Part shown: piece by piece, positions 38,301-51,150 of the stretch
Layout of the letters: every line of letters starts with the position of its first letter
Numbering within the stretch: the first letter of the stretch is position 1
DNA from: Triops longicaudatus
Lineage: Eukaryota > Arthropoda > Branchiopoda > Notostraca > Triopsidae
Reading direction: 5' to 3'
Assembly (NCBI GenBank): GCA_022885665.1
Contig: JAGQDJ010000019.1
Location: forward strand, 62,001 to 126,000
Length of the DNA: 64,000 bases
Position numbers and translations under genes: made by a program
The notes under the pieces: model-generated
The model's input: the letters and a program-made list of their open reading frames with translations, nothing else
What the model was told of the DNA's origin: nothing
Database searches by the model: none

Positions 38301-40838
38301 CACTGGTTTTCTTAAACCAATGAAAACCTAAAAATACTGCCGCAATCTTATTGTGAATTCGAAAGTGAAAGGCTTGTGCAGCTCTGCAGAACAATCCACA
38401 GAGCCCAGAGTTTTGGTTTTGCTTTTATTTAAAAATTAGCCAAATTGCACAAGAAAAGCAAAAATAGTCATTTTTTGTTCGAAATTACCTCATTTTATGA
38501 TATCTGTTACTGCTGAGAAATCAGATTATTAGCAAACAATTCAACTTAGTTTCCTGAAAAATAAATTGGAAAAAAATGTAAACTTGGGAGTATTAATTAA
38601 ATTCGGATTTTCTACTTGCTTTAGCAAATGGTGTTCGTTATCTTTTCAGTTGGCATGGCTTACATTTACCTTGTTGCCGTGCTTGTGTTGACACCCAAGA
38701 TTTTCTAAAATATGAAACAAAAGTACAAACTTGCTGTAACAAAAAAGAGATTCACGGAGCAGGGTTGAATATATATACGAAATTTTTGCCATTGCAAATA
38801 TTTTAGCTATAAAAGATTGCATTGAAGACTTTTATCACAGCGCAAGCAAAGGATTAAATAGCTTGGGAGGTGTTAAGATTTTTAAAAAAGATGGTGGGTT
38901 AGAAGAAATTCTTAATTTTACAAGGCCACGTAAGCGAAACGCTACGTAATAGTAAGACAGTGCGAGAATAGTTATTGATTTGTTAAAACATCTACTGGAG
39001 AAAAATACATCATAAGTCTGGCCTGGTGTAGTTGTCATAGAGACAAGTTATGATAGATTTTTTTTATTCGAAATAGTTATAGCTTTGTGGTGAACCATTT
39101 GTTAGTAATTTTATTAACGCAAAAATAGTCTTTTGATCTGTATTTAGTTTACCCATAGGTTTCGTGAAAAAGATTATCGCAAGGTCTTGGGAAGATTATG
39201 AGGCGTTCGTTTTCTTCACTGTTATGTGTATCAAAGATATCCGATATTTTTAAAAAAATGTCTGAAAAATATCTTTAGTTACAAAAATTACGTTAAAAGC
39301 TGGCAGTAGAATTCTTGAACGGCCAAAGAAAATTTATGAGTGAACACGGTACGAACAAACAAATAAAGCTGACAGAAAACGACGACTCTTTTGGCAGAAA
39401 CGAAGTGTAGAGGAGACTCGGGTCTATAGTAACATTTCGCGCTTTGTCCATTTTTACTCGTGCTACGAACTTGACTAGCACTTGAATGCATAACTACTAG
39501 ATGCAGGTGTATCTCTGCTCTCTAGTAAGCCATAGTATGCTTCTTAAAAACTAATAAGGTTAAACTACCGTATAACCCGTTGGGTCGAAACTCACATCGT
39601 GTTTAACGTGCGTTTCCCATAAGAAAGTTTACAATCAAATTTTAATTATTCATTAAATTTTATCGTAACGAAAATTTGCAGTTGTACTCCGAATCAATAC
39701 TCGAACATTCTAGCTTAAGTTCCGTCAAGAAATAACTGTCAAGAAATAGCCGTCAAGAAACTTTGAGAAAAGCTGTGTCGGCTGTTGTCGTTTCGACGTG
39801 TGTCCTGGGATTTCTAGGTCTTCTGTAAAAATAATTAGCGGACTGTGGTGTCCGAGCTTTTCACATACTGTTCAGTAGCATTCCGTGAGGTAAAAATATA
39901 TCTTTCACAAAAATTTTGGTCATCTATATTGAACGCAACGGGCGACAAAGTGCCACTAGTTTTATTTGCAGAAGGTGGCGAAATTAGACATTATAGAATA
40001 TCTTGTTTAATTCCAATAATTCCATATGCAACTTTCAAGAAAGGTGCTCAGTGGCATGTCATGTGACTAGGATCTTTTACATCCACAAGAACCTTTTGTT
40101 GAAAAGTTATGATTTTTGTTACTTTCTCGTCAAGTTACTTTTGACTCAAATCTCCTCTACAGTAATTAAACTTCGCAACTGTAAGAGTAAAAGTAATGAA
40201 CAGAAGTGAAGCAACAGGTACACATGTAATTTGATGTGTATTTTCAGTAAGATATTTTCAATGTGTCAGTAGGATTGATTATCTTACGGTAGTCAGACAG
40301 CGAATTGGCAGCTTCCTTATCGGTCAAGCGTACTTCTTATTTTACTCTTCCGTGTACTATTTTACTTGGCACTGATATGATCTCGACGAAATTAATGCAT
40401 CCATTTTAATATAGTCTTTCCCTCTTCTGCATAATATCCGAGGATAGAGTAGCTCAACGGTTCCCAGTACACATTTTCAGTTAACAAAAATAATGTCCAA
40501 CTTTTCTTCGTAAACTAAATGAAATATGAAAATCCGTTGCTTGGATCGATTGTCTCTTTCACAATAGTTAACGCACATAAAAAGCGAAAAATATGCTGTA
40601 CGATGTATTCATTTTTGTATTTCTTTAGGACCCTAATAAATACAATACACGAAAATAACATCGAGGAGATCGACCACAAATCAGAATACTGGCAGGACTA
40701 GATGCCTTTGCAACTCGCCGGAGGACAAATTTGAGTAAATGAAACCATGTGAACATCATTAAGCAAGGATCGATAAAGGAATGTGAAATTTCCGCGCTGA
40801 TAAACTCTAGAAAGTGTAAACGATTTCATTTGGCTTGT
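35368..40838. other. gene-free stretch with a LINE relic
   Basis: Apart from the retrotransposon fragment at about 37630-38180 I see no coding region. Short frames at 36003, 36668, 39288 and 39845 show no family resemblance. The first few hundred bases hold the 3' UTR of the dehydrogenase-like gene. Confidence 0.55.
37630..38180 (+). mobile_element. 3' relic of a non-LTR retrotransposon (RNase H plus C-terminal zinc knuckle)
   Basis: One frame near 37648-37680 reads ASDEAAKRG, the typical end of a LINE RNase H domain (GNExADEAAKRG). After frame breaks, 37851-38180 reads RCGHGKIGTWLHRFNLREHA, then CRKFEETEESVEHLIMEC and an arginine-rich stretch. This is the CxxC...H...C tail found after RNase H in I/Jockey/R1-type LINEs, with one of the expected Cys replaced. 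It is broken by stops and frameshifts upstream and has no reverse transcriptase nearby, so it is a 5'-truncated dead copy. Confidence 0.7.
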
Positions 40839-42329
40839 TCACCGGCCTAAGCCCGTCCACAGCAAGGCAGGGTCGTATTGCGCTTTTTGACGAACTGGTG
40901 CATTTTCGGATAGAGGGAAAAAACTCTGAACCCTGGGACGACTGTTGGCTTCCATAGTTAATGCTTCATAGTTTGGGCCCGCTTCACCTTTTATTGCCAC
41001 GGAAATGTCAGAAGAGCTCATGGATTCACAATGTTAAAAAAAAACTTACCATCTTTCTCGAAGAGGGATAGTTCTTGCTGTTCCAACATTCCTGCTTCGC
41101 CCACATCGATATTCGTTCTCAAGTCGTCGAAGAACTTTCTCATGTCCCCGAAAACACCTGTTAGAAGGGTGACAAACAAGTGGTTGATTATGTTGGCTAT
41201 TACGAGAACAAGTGGCACGGCCCAAAACTAATAAGCGTAGGCCCCTAAATTTCCTTTTCAAAATATACGCGATTCTAGCAACACGCACCTACGCTAATAA
41301 AGGGAGTAAGCTTGGGCCGGGACTTCTTACCCAGACCAAGTAAATCCTGCGTAGAATCACTGCGGACTTGCCGACTTCCGGAGCCTGCGTTAGCCTTAGA
41401 ACCTTTTTTCGACCGTTTCGCTGTGCGTAATCTCGAATGCAGCTCTGAATGACCAATCGCTCGGGTTCCTGAAAAGAAACAAAAAAGACACGTGAGGTAC
41501 AAACTGCATCGAAAGCATAAAGGATGAATACTCCTAATTATCGGTATATTTAGGGAAAATTAGCTAGCACTCTTCAGCCGACTGACGTCACCGTGTTATA
41601 AAATCTATACCATTTAGGTGAGAAACAGCTCAGCCTTTACGGGTAAAGGAAGAGTAAAATTTCCCTTTTAGCCTAGCTTGGAACGAGGGACATCTCCAAA
41701 GCAATTTTGAGGCCAAACGCCAACTTCCGCCCTGCACCTCAAAAGCTAAATGAGCCCAAATAGCTGTTAATGTATCTTTAAGCTGCATGGTAGCCCCCGC
41801 ACCACCTTTTTTTTTTTGTTTAACTTTTATCCTTTTGGTGCCTCTGCTCAATTTATGCCACACCTATACCAGGAAATTTACACCTGCTTAGCTAGTAGGT
41901 GGTTATTTGGTTCGAAAGTAATGAGTTGGTACGACACACTTTTATTTGTCACATGAAAAATTACTCGGTGAAGCGGTCAACTATCACCTAGCCCCAACCC
42001 AATTTCGATAGCATTAAAGTTGATAGCTTTTAATAAGAAAGATCCCAATGGGTTACTGAAGTTAGCTTTACTGCAGACATTGCGTTTGATTAGTACAATT
42101 GTTAATTTCATTCAAAGGGCTTTGGGAACAGAAATGTGTGTTGAGTGGGTGAAACAAGGGCAACCCCGAGGAACTTGTGTCTTAACTTACCAGCTTTGTC
42201 CATGTAAATGTGCTGCTGCTGTTTTTTGCTCAACGATTTCTCCTTAGACTTCTCGTAACGGTATTCCGAGGGAAATGCGAAGACCAAAGGCAGAAACAAA
42301 GCCATCAAAAAGCACAATTTGAGTTGCAT
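40839..42329 (-). CDS. uncharacterised secreted protein, candidate prohormone
   Basis: Exons on the minus strand: 42329-42191, 41468-41289 (or ending at 41331), 41157-41050, 40987-40839; all junctions are phase 1. The product is 191 residues, or 177 with the stronger inner donor of exon 2. It starts with a clear signal peptide (MQLKLCFLMALFLPLVFA, cleavage likely before FPSEY). No transmembrane segment remains once introns are removed. The middle is basic (TAKRSKKGSKANAG), followed by GDMRKFFDDLRTNIDVGEAG. The C-terminus is VRQKAQYDPALLWTGLGR and stop, so a basic cleavage site is followed by a short peptide ending Gly-Arg, the usual amidation signal. An arthropod-type initiator TCAGTT lies about 36 nt upstream of the ATG. 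I do not recognise the family. It could equally be a secreted structural or regulatory protein. Confidence 0.65.
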
Positions 42330-45300
42330 GGCTCGAAGTATTTTGTCACTCAAACTTAGAATTTAACTGATGTAGTTATAGGAGCTATGCCACGGTACGT
42401 CGTTTTGCTTGAGTATGCACTAACAAGCTGTACGATTGTAGGGGGAGGAGGAGGATCGTTGGTGTTCGCTGCTTGAAGCTGCCACTGCGGTTTTTGACGT
42501 CCAAGACTCATGCTTTATAGGGGATCCCGAAGCGAGAATGGGCAATCCCACACTCCATTGACGTTGTTCATAGACCCTTCCTCTTTTCAAGTCTTAACCA
42601 TGTACACCAGGCACAAACCAGTCAGGCTCGTCATCATTCTTGTAATCCCGATTTTTGTTGTCTTTCGCTTTTTTCTTATGCCAAATCAAGCGTTGGATTT
42701 TACCATCCTAACAGGGCCATGTAGGACTTTTTTTAACCAATTGTTGTCAAAGGTGTGAAAGTCTATGACTTACAGCCCCAAAACTGACGAAATTACTTCC
42801 GTCTCCAGGCTATTCGCATACTCGTTAAGAAGAAATAATGGTTATGATTAGTTATGTGAGATAGCGTACGCAAAATTGCACGTAGGTCAGTAGAAATCCT
42901 TCTGTTTTCCACATTAAGAAAAAGTTCACTGGGAAGAGAAAAGCGGTTGTTTTTAGCGATTTTAATAAAAATGTAAATGACGACCCACCCATCTTAACCA
43001 TTCATGTGGACGTGGCACGAGATCATTCTATGCAAATTCAAGTGGAAGTCAAAAAATCTGGAGAGATGCCGGAAAGGAGAGCCTCGCACGCACACAGTTA
43101 ATCAGCCCAGGTGCTAGACCAGGGGCTATCCCTAGAATCATTTTAAAGGATAGTAAATTTCAATTTCGGTCCTTGAACGTCTTTCCGGGACGATTACATG
43201 GTCATAAGACAGAAACCTGAGGAGTGGTTGAGCCTTTTCTCATAATTACACAGGCCCACCTAGCTCTAAAATGCGCCTTCTTTTCCTTTCTGACATTTTT
43301 GGTTTTCGTTTCGATTTTTGAAAAAAAATTTTCCTTGCAGGAATAATTTTATGAATGAGCATACGTCTCGTTCAAAAGCCGTCTCACTCACTCTTTTTGC
43401 CTAGCCCAAATCCTAAAAAAGCAAGCGCATGAACGGGATATCGAACAGGTGCCATGGGTTCTGACGGAGGACGGCATGGCTTTCGAACTAAAGGGTGTGT
43501 CAAACTTGTATCGTTAAATTTTTGGTCTACGGATCCGATCGAAACTGTGCAATCTCTGCTTCCGGGGTGATGTCAGCATTCTGAAGCACCTCGTCGGTAT
43601 AAAAGAATAACCTTTTAGTTACTATGAGGTGAATGGAAAGCGGTTAGAGCCAAGGGCTCTCTGCATGGAACACTGTGAAATCTTCTAAGGTGAATTTGTA
43701 AGACCTCGGCCATATGACGTAGAAAGTGCCCTGAAGTCTGGGTAGAAAAGCAAAAGAATCTTGGGAAACACCCAGATTTCCATTGTCAAATATTAGTAAG
43801 TGATTTGGGAATCCTCCCTGTCGTCATCATTTGTCCCATAGCAGCGTTATCCTTTTCTCTTAAAAGCTATACTGGGGCAAAGGAAATATATTTTTCTTCT
43901 AAAAAGGCTCTGTTTAACTTCTTATGTCAAGTAGTTTAGTGCCCAAGTTCCGTTTAGTGCCTGTACCGAATTTTTCAACCAGTTTATTTTCTCATCTATG
44001 CAAAGAAACTAACTGCATGTCGTAGCAAATTAAACAAGGAGCAAAGTGTCGGCGGTGAATTAGTTGCCTGTAGATAAGTTCAACACATAAATGTGATAAT
44101 GCAGCTAAATACACATATTATATTCTCGCAAATTTGTATTATTTGCATTATTTTTACGTAACTGTAGAGAAAAACTTTTAAAATACACCGTGACGCTCCT
44201 TGAAAGTCTTCGCCCATAATGAGGGAAAAACGCACCAGCCAAATCACAATTTTGAATAAAGCCTTCTGATAAGGCCTACCGGTAAGGGTAAAAGCAGCAA
44301 CATCTAGAAAATTTCAACGTTTCGTCTACTACTGAAAGCGTCGTTTCTACGAGTATTCTTTCATATTCTCCTGTTTGCGCTTTACAAAGCTCGACATATT
44401 AATGACACGTTCCCTTCCAACAGCATTTACGTTAAATCAGCCTCGTGATGCTTAATGGAACGTCTGATTTGGAAATATTTTGTAGTATCTTATAATAGTA
44501 CGGGCAACTCGCTAAACGCAACAGGGTCCAGTTACTCCGCTCTTCAAAGAATGTATCAAGATTCTTGTCCCTGTTTCTTCATTGTACCCATTTATGTGAA
44601 TTTTTGGGACAGTGTTATTCCTAAAATGATGATTTTACTTAATTTAAATGCACACACACTACGCACGAATGATAAAAGAAGTGCAAAACGATCTTAATAG
44701 TCTACCAAAAATTCAGCATGCAAATATAATTATTAAATAAACAAAAATTTAACGTGAAATGCTTTGTAAAAGAGACGTCTAAACCTCTTCTTTAATGTGT
44801 ATCAACTGATTTTTGTTTATCCTTCTGTGATTTTTAAGATTAGAACACAGTCAATAAAAATAAAGTGTGTCGTTTAGATGGAAGTGTCTTTTCTCCGATT
44901 CGATGCAACTTCATATTTAAAACAATCGCTTTGAACCCCACTCACTTTTGTTCCGTGAGTTCTAGGAACACATCCCGGCACACAACGACGGTTGTCTCGA
45001 CAGATTATAAGAGGTAATATAAGTACATACACCCACGTCGGATTTAGCAAAGGTACAAAACGCAGAGGTCAGTGAAAAGGGGAATCTTTCATACAGAACA
45101 ATTGCGGGAAACAAAAGCAATACATGGTACCACCAAGGAAGTCTGTTTCTCCATGTAAAGTTAAATGTTCACTGTGTTGTCCATTGACTGCTTAACATAA
45201 GTGAATGTGTTTGGGGCAGTACTGTACGGTATAAGTCTAACGTGAACCGAAGATTCTACGGGGATGTTTCATAGACTGGTCTGCTCTTCGAGGAACCCTC

Positions 45301-46199
45301 CACAGTCTCATCCCCCATGGTAGCTTGCTAAGAAAGGCCGTTTGATTAAAAAGCCTAATCCTTTAAAGTTATGAATCTTTGGAGGAAGACAGGAGAAAGA
45401 TTCGAAAGTGTATAAAATGACTAATAATAGTTCCCGAAACCTCCTCCCATCATCTCCCCGAAGCGAAATTCAATCTTGGACACGACCTGAACCGTAGGGC
45501 TAATTTTTTTTTTAAATAAAAAATCCTTTATTCTGGTACCGGGCAGGTTCGCTATAAAAAGTTACACACATTCTTACACAGAAACAGCAATTGTTCATGC
45601 TAGTGAAGTTTAGAGAGTTATACATTTCAGTTACTGTAATGGGAAATTCGTTCATAAGAGTCCATTTTTTTTCTTTGCCCGATTCCAGTGTAATAAGCAG
45701 ATTGTAATGTTAACAAAAAGGGCCGCAGTAATTCTATTATTCTATATTTCTGACACGTTGCTGTTTTAGTTTTTTTTGGAAAACAGGATCTTGTAGAAAA
45801 TTTTCTGTGCGAAAAGCAACACCCATGCGAAGTTTATTTTTCACTAAAATTATAAAGGTGACTTGTTTGAAAATATATTTTTTATTTATTGTTAAAGAGT
45901 CTGGGAATAAATTATAATTTTATTTAGTGATAATAATGACTTCTTTTTTCAAAGGGTGTAGAAATGGCTGCTGATGTGTTATGGATGCAGGCCTACCGGC
46001 ATCTTAGCCATAAGGATGCAACAGCGAACTGTTCTCCTCTCGTCAGGAGTTTTAACAAATTTGCCCGTTAGTGGCGCCTTGCCCAGGAAAGACATTCCAT
46101 CAGACGGCGCTAGTAGCAAACGTGGGATGAAAAACATCGTGTTTCAACATAGACCTTAGCCAGTTAAATAGCTTTTTATTTTGACGTTCTTCTCCCTAG
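42330..46199. other. gene-free stretch between the secreted-protein gene and UPF1
   Basis: The stretch should hold the promoters of two divergent genes. The frames at 42510, 44455 and 45974 have no recognisable motifs. The frame at 45974-46159 may be untranslated leader of UPF1. I see no repeats with clear ends. Confidence 0.5.
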
Positions 46200-46242
46200 T
46201 GATACGTTTAATTTACATCCTTCAGCATTCAAAACTCTCAAA

Positions 46243-49200
46243 ATGAGTGTAGATGCTTACGGACCGTCGCAAACCCTGACGTTCCTTGATACCGAAGATA
46301 ATGACTTGCTAGGCGCGGATACCCAAGGATCCCAGTTTGATTTTACCGACTTCACGTTACCGTCACAAAGTCAAACCCAAGCCTCGCAGCTAGACAACGT
46401 TCACTTGAACTTTTCGAATAGTCATCGCCAGGTAAGTCCCTACGTCACAAAGTGACACGTGGTATGTTTTGTTTTCTTATCGTTAACTGGTGGTTTATTG
46501 ATTCCTAGTTAAACGGAATAGCGGAAAGTGGCCTAGAAGCTGAGATTGCTGCTACAGCTAAAGCTTTGGGTGAACTACAGTTCGAAGATGAAGAAGAAGA
46601 CGGCTACTACACCAAAGTAATGCATTTAAACCAAGATTCGATACAAAAACCATGTCTTTACTTCAGGAACTACCAGAGCATGCTTGCAAGTATTGCGGCA
46701 TTCATGATCCCGGTTGCGTAGTATTGTGTGTTTGCTGCAAGAAGTGGTTTTGCAATGGTAAAGGCAATACGTCAGGTGCGCATATTGTCAATCATCTTGT
46801 CAGAGCCAAACATAAGGAAGTGAGTCTTCATCGAGACGGGCCACTGGGCGAAACAGTCTTGGAATGTTATTCCTGCGGTGTTCGCAACGTGTTTTTGTTG
46901 GGATTTATTCCAGCAAAAGCAGATTCTGTCGTCGTGCTACTATGCCGACAACCCTGCGCGGCGCAGAGTTCCCTAAAAGACATGAATTGGTACGTTTATT
47001 CTTTAGAAACAACGTTTACATAATTCATATATATAAATTTTGTTGTTCATTGCAGGGACGTGGACCAATGGAAACCCCTGATCGCCGATAGAAGCTTCTT
47101 GCCTTGGCTAGTTCGCACGCCATCTGAAGTTGAACAAAATCGTTCCCGCCAGCTGACTGCACAGCAGTTGCAACGTTTAGAGGAATTGTGGAAAGAGAAC
47201 TCTGAAGCCACTTTCCAAGATTTAGAAAAGCCTGGTGTGGACGAAGAACCTCAACAAGTTTTGTTAAGGTAACAGAAAAAGCGTTTTGTGAAAACTGAAA
47301 AGTAAACTTTTTTTCTATTAGGTACGAAGACGGATATCAGTACCAAAACATCTTCGGCCCTTTGGTAAAACTAGAAGCGGATTACGACAAGAAACTGAAA
47401 GAATCGCAAACCCAGGACAATATTCACGTTCGCTGGGATGTAGGTCTTAACAAGAAAAATATTGCGTACTTCAGTTTAGCAAAGACAGATTCAGGTTAGT
47501 CATTTTATTGTTAGTATTTTTGTTATTTTTGATTGACAGCATTTTTACATTATTTACTAATATTGTAATGTGTCTTTGCAGATATGCGTCTTATGCATGG
47601 CGATGAATTGCGTATACGGTACATTGGAGAATTGCATAAACACTGGACTGGAGTTGGACATGTTATCAAGATCCCCGATAATTATGGTGACGAGGTGGGT
47701 CTTGAACTTAAGTCGAATAGCGGTGCGCCGACGGACTGCTCGACCAACTTTGTGGTTGACTTCGTGTGGAAAGCAACATCATTTGACAGGTAATGCCTTA
47801 AATTTTTAAATTGGGCTTTTTAATTTTCCCGTATTGTACTAACACTTGGTTTTACCTGCTAGAATGCAATTGGCTTTGAAAAAGTTTGCTGTTGATGATT
47901 CATCAGTTTCGACCTACATTTACCACCGCTTACTGGGTCACGAAGTCGAAGACGTACTCTTCCGCGTTCATCTACCCAAACATTTCTCGGCGCCCAATTT
48001 GCCAGACTTGAACCGTTCGCAGGCCTTCGCTGTCAAACAAGCATTGCAACGTCCGTTAACTCTTATCCAAGGGCCTCCAGGTACAGGTAAGACCGTGACT
48101 TCTGCCACGATCGTGTACCATTTGGCCAAATTAAGTGGTGGACCTGTACTTGTCTGCGCCCCGTCCAACATTGCTGTTGACCAACTTACTGAGAAAATTC
48201 ATAAGACGGGCCTTAAAGTTGTCCGTTTGTGTGCCAAGTCTCGCGAAGCAATTGACTCTCCCGTCTCCTTCTTAGCTTTGCATAACCAAATTAGAGGACT
48301 TGAAAGGTAAAATTTTCTGCTGCCTTAAGAACTTTTAATATAGTTACATTCGATTTATAGCGCTACTGAGCTACAAAAGTTGACGCAACTCAAGGAAGAA
48401 ACCGGAGAACTTTCCCAGTCGGATGAAAAACGCTACCGTATGCTGAAACGTGCTGCTGAGCGTCACCTGTTGGAAGCTGCTGACGTTGTTTGCTGTACCT
48501 GCGTGGGTGCAGGAGACCCACGATTACAAAGATTACGTTTTAACTCCATCCTCATCGACGAGTCCATGCAAGCCACAGAACCTGAGTGCATGGTTCCTGT
48601 CGTTCTTGGAGCTCGACAAGTAACATCTTTTTCTTTACTTTTTTTCTTACAGGGCAATGGACACCAAAAACACCTATTGAGATTTTGATAAATTCTTATT
48701 GCACGCATTATTTTAAGAACAATGAATTTTGTTTATTTTTTTGTGACGAGTCACTCAAGAGTTATTGCTTTGCGAATTTCCTCGCCGCGCGACTGTGACG
48801 TCACGGGGAATAAAACACGCCACATCAAGACATCAAGTGGCCTCGCTGAGCAAATGCAAACCGCGACTTTCGTGCCCCAAGGCTCCGTTCTATCCCCCGT
48901 TGCGTCACAGAACCACGTGACCGCGCTAAATATCTTCGTTATTATTTTGCGCATGGCAATAACAAACATATATCTGGAAACTAGATTTTTTCTCCTTTTT
49001 ATAAAGCAAAGTTGTTTTTTGGTGTCCATTGCCCTCTGTGAATACTTAGCTTTTTTTCTGTACTTTGGGTTGCTATTTATTTTTTTTTATTCCTAACTTT
49101 GTTTATGAAATCTATTTTTGTGTTTGTGCGATTGGTTTTATTTATTTGCTTACTATTTTGATTGTTTTATTTATTTTGTTTATTTGAGTATTCTTTATTA

Positions 49201-51150
49201 AAAAAGATGCGTACTGACTAACATTTCCGTTGCAGTTAATCCTGGTAGGGGATCATTGCCAGTTGGGTCCTGTTGTCATGTGTAAACCGGCCGCCAAGGC
49301 TGGGCTATCCCAGTCCTTGTTCGAGCGTTTGGTCGTCCTGGGTATTCGACCCTTCCGTTTAGAAGTTCAGTACCGTATGCACCCGAAGTTGTCAGAATTT
49401 CCGTCGAATTTCTTCTACGAAGGCTCTTTGCAAAACGGAGTCTACGCGCAAGACCGTTTCTTGAAGGGCGTTGACTTCCCTTGGCCCTGCCCCGAAAAGC
49501 CGATGTTTTTCTATGTAACTTTGGGTCAAGAGGAAATAGCTGGTTCGGGTACTTCGTATCTGAATCGCACAGAAGCAGCTAACGTGGAGAAAATCGCGAC
49601 GCGTTTTTTGAAGTCTGGCATTAAGCCGGAACAAATTGGCATTGTCACTCCGTATGAGGGTCAACGGGCATACCTCGTACAATACATGCAATACCAAGGC
49701 TCTTTGCATGCCAAACTCTATCAAGAGATTGAAGTGGCAAGTGTGGATGCCTTCCAAGGCCGTGAGAAGGATATTATTATCATGTCTTGCGTTCGTTCCA
49801 ACGAACACCAAGGAATTGGCTTCTTGAATGATCCGAGACGTCTCAATGTAGCAATGACCCGAGCAAAATATGGAGTCATCATTGTTGGCAACCCAAAAGT
49901 TTTATCCAAGGTAATTAAGAAAAAATAATCGAAACGCATGTTTGAGGAAGTACGATACCAGCAACCATAACGAATGAATAAATATTAGAAACACACAATA
50001 TATTAGCGAGATAGTATTAGAAAAATCTGCAATGAATAATAGTAAGAATGACCATTCTCACCTTTTGTATTTTAGCAAGCTGTCTGGAATTATTTGCTGC
50101 ATTTCTACAAAGAGCAAAAAGTTTTGGTGGAAGGACCATTGAATAACTTGAAAGAATGCCAAATGCAATTCCCAAAGCCGAAAAAACCTATTAATGCCAG
50201 TAATCCTGGTGGGCATTTCATGCAAACAGCCACCTACGACGCACGACAAGCTATCGTGCCTGGATCTGTTTACCACAAATCGGGCATATCTCTGGGACCT
50301 GGCATGGGAAATCCAGGTGCCGCCGCCACGTCGTCGTCCTACGACGTGTCATTTGGAAAAATGGGTATTTGTCTTTGGTTTTGTTTTCTCAGCTTCGTGA
50401 ATACTAGTACGGTACATTGTTAGGTGGTATGGATCCTTACTGCAGCAGTGGTCCTTTGCATGACCCTGTGAGTTACATCGGCAACGACCGAAGCCAGGCG
50501 CAGTCTGCCTTGTCAAACATCCCAGTACCTGTTGGAATGTTCATGAATATGTCACATGTGCCACCCAGGTTTTATAATCAACATCAGCAAGCTCTGCAAG
50601 GTAAACTCAGTTCAATTTGTGTAAAATAGTTAGTTGTTTTACGGTAGCTTTTTACTGTTTTATTGGATCTAACAGCTCGCCAAAGTATGAAGAACAAGAA
50701 TGCTAATGGGCCCATCAAACCTGGCAAAGGAAGTAACCGTGGTGGACTTCAGGGAAGTCAACTATCCCAAAACCAGAGTTTAAGTGCTGACCACACTCAG
50801 CCCTTTTCGCAAGGATTGGCACTCACCCAGGCTATGTCACAAGTAAAGGATAAGTTTGGTTTCCAACGCTAGAGATTTATTTCGTACCTTGGTAGGGATT
50901 TTCACAAGGATTTACAGTTGGAGCCCTGTCCCAGAGTGAGTTAGGTTCCTTAGGGCTATCGCAAGGACCTGGCCAAGGACCAGAAGCATATCTCGGAGAA
51001 GGATTACTGTCCCAAGATTCGACTTTTCATGCTGATCGCGCCTACTTTATGGCTTCACAAGGACAGCAGTTTTCACAAGTAATTTGACTGTTGCTACGCT
51101 ATGGTGAATAAGTGGATACTGATTCTTTTACTCGTTTGTAGCCATACTGA
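46243..51150 (+). CDS. Upf1: regulator of nonsense transcripts 1 (UPF1 RNA helicase)
   Basis: ATP-dependent 5'-3' RNA helicase, the core of nonsense-mediated decay. Exons 46243-46431, 46509-46616, 46667-46989, 47056-47268, 47322-47494, 47582-47789, 47863-48306, 48361-48619, 49236-49910, 50076-50364, 50424-50600, 50676-50842, 50896-51078, 51142-51150; 1,138 residues, near the human length. Order: acidic N-terminus (FTDFTLPSQSQTQASQ); Cys/His domain that binds UPF2, beginning CKYCGIHDPGCVV (about 105-250); SF1 helicase with GPPGTGKT near 475, DESMQATEPE, VGDHCQLGP, QYRMHP, VDAFQGREKD and NVAMTRAK; and a C-terminal SQ-rich tail (SQGFTVGALSQ and similar) for SMG1 phosphorylation. A 5'-UTR acceptor lies at 46199. 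All helicase motifs are intact. One intron (48620-49235) is far longer than the rest. Confidence 0.98.
48620..49235 (+). other. long UPF1 intron with CRE and E-box sites
   Basis: This 616-nt intron lies between LGARQ and LILVGDHCQLGP, two blocks that are contiguous in UPF1 proteins. Most other UPF1 introns are about 50-165 nt. Its first third is GC-richer and holds a palindromic TGACGTCA at 48796-48803, TGCGTCA at 48901-48907 and CACGTG at 48914-48919. Its last third is T-rich. The frames on either strand inside it are not convincing genes. Confidence 0.7.

Noticed and set aside
40440..40480. TAGCTCAACGGT, resembling a tRNA A box
   Set aside because: No B box, no cloverleaf and no acceptor stem could be drawn; the other tRNA-like strings in the window also fail.
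41158..41218. hydrophobic stretch that looks like a transmembrane segment in the secreted-protein gene
   Set aside because: It lies upstream of a good polypyrimidine tract and CAG acceptor, so it is translated intron.
45974..46159. 61-codon frame just upstream of UPF1
   Set aside because: No homology was recognised, it stops before the UPF1 leader, and it could be untranslated exon or noise.
48751..49029. 92-codon minus-strand frame in the UPF1 intron
   Set aside because: No recognisable motif, no splice context, and it lies in a compositionally odd intron.
49392..49811. 139-codon minus-strand frame
   Set aside because: It is antisense to the most conserved UPF1 helicase exon.
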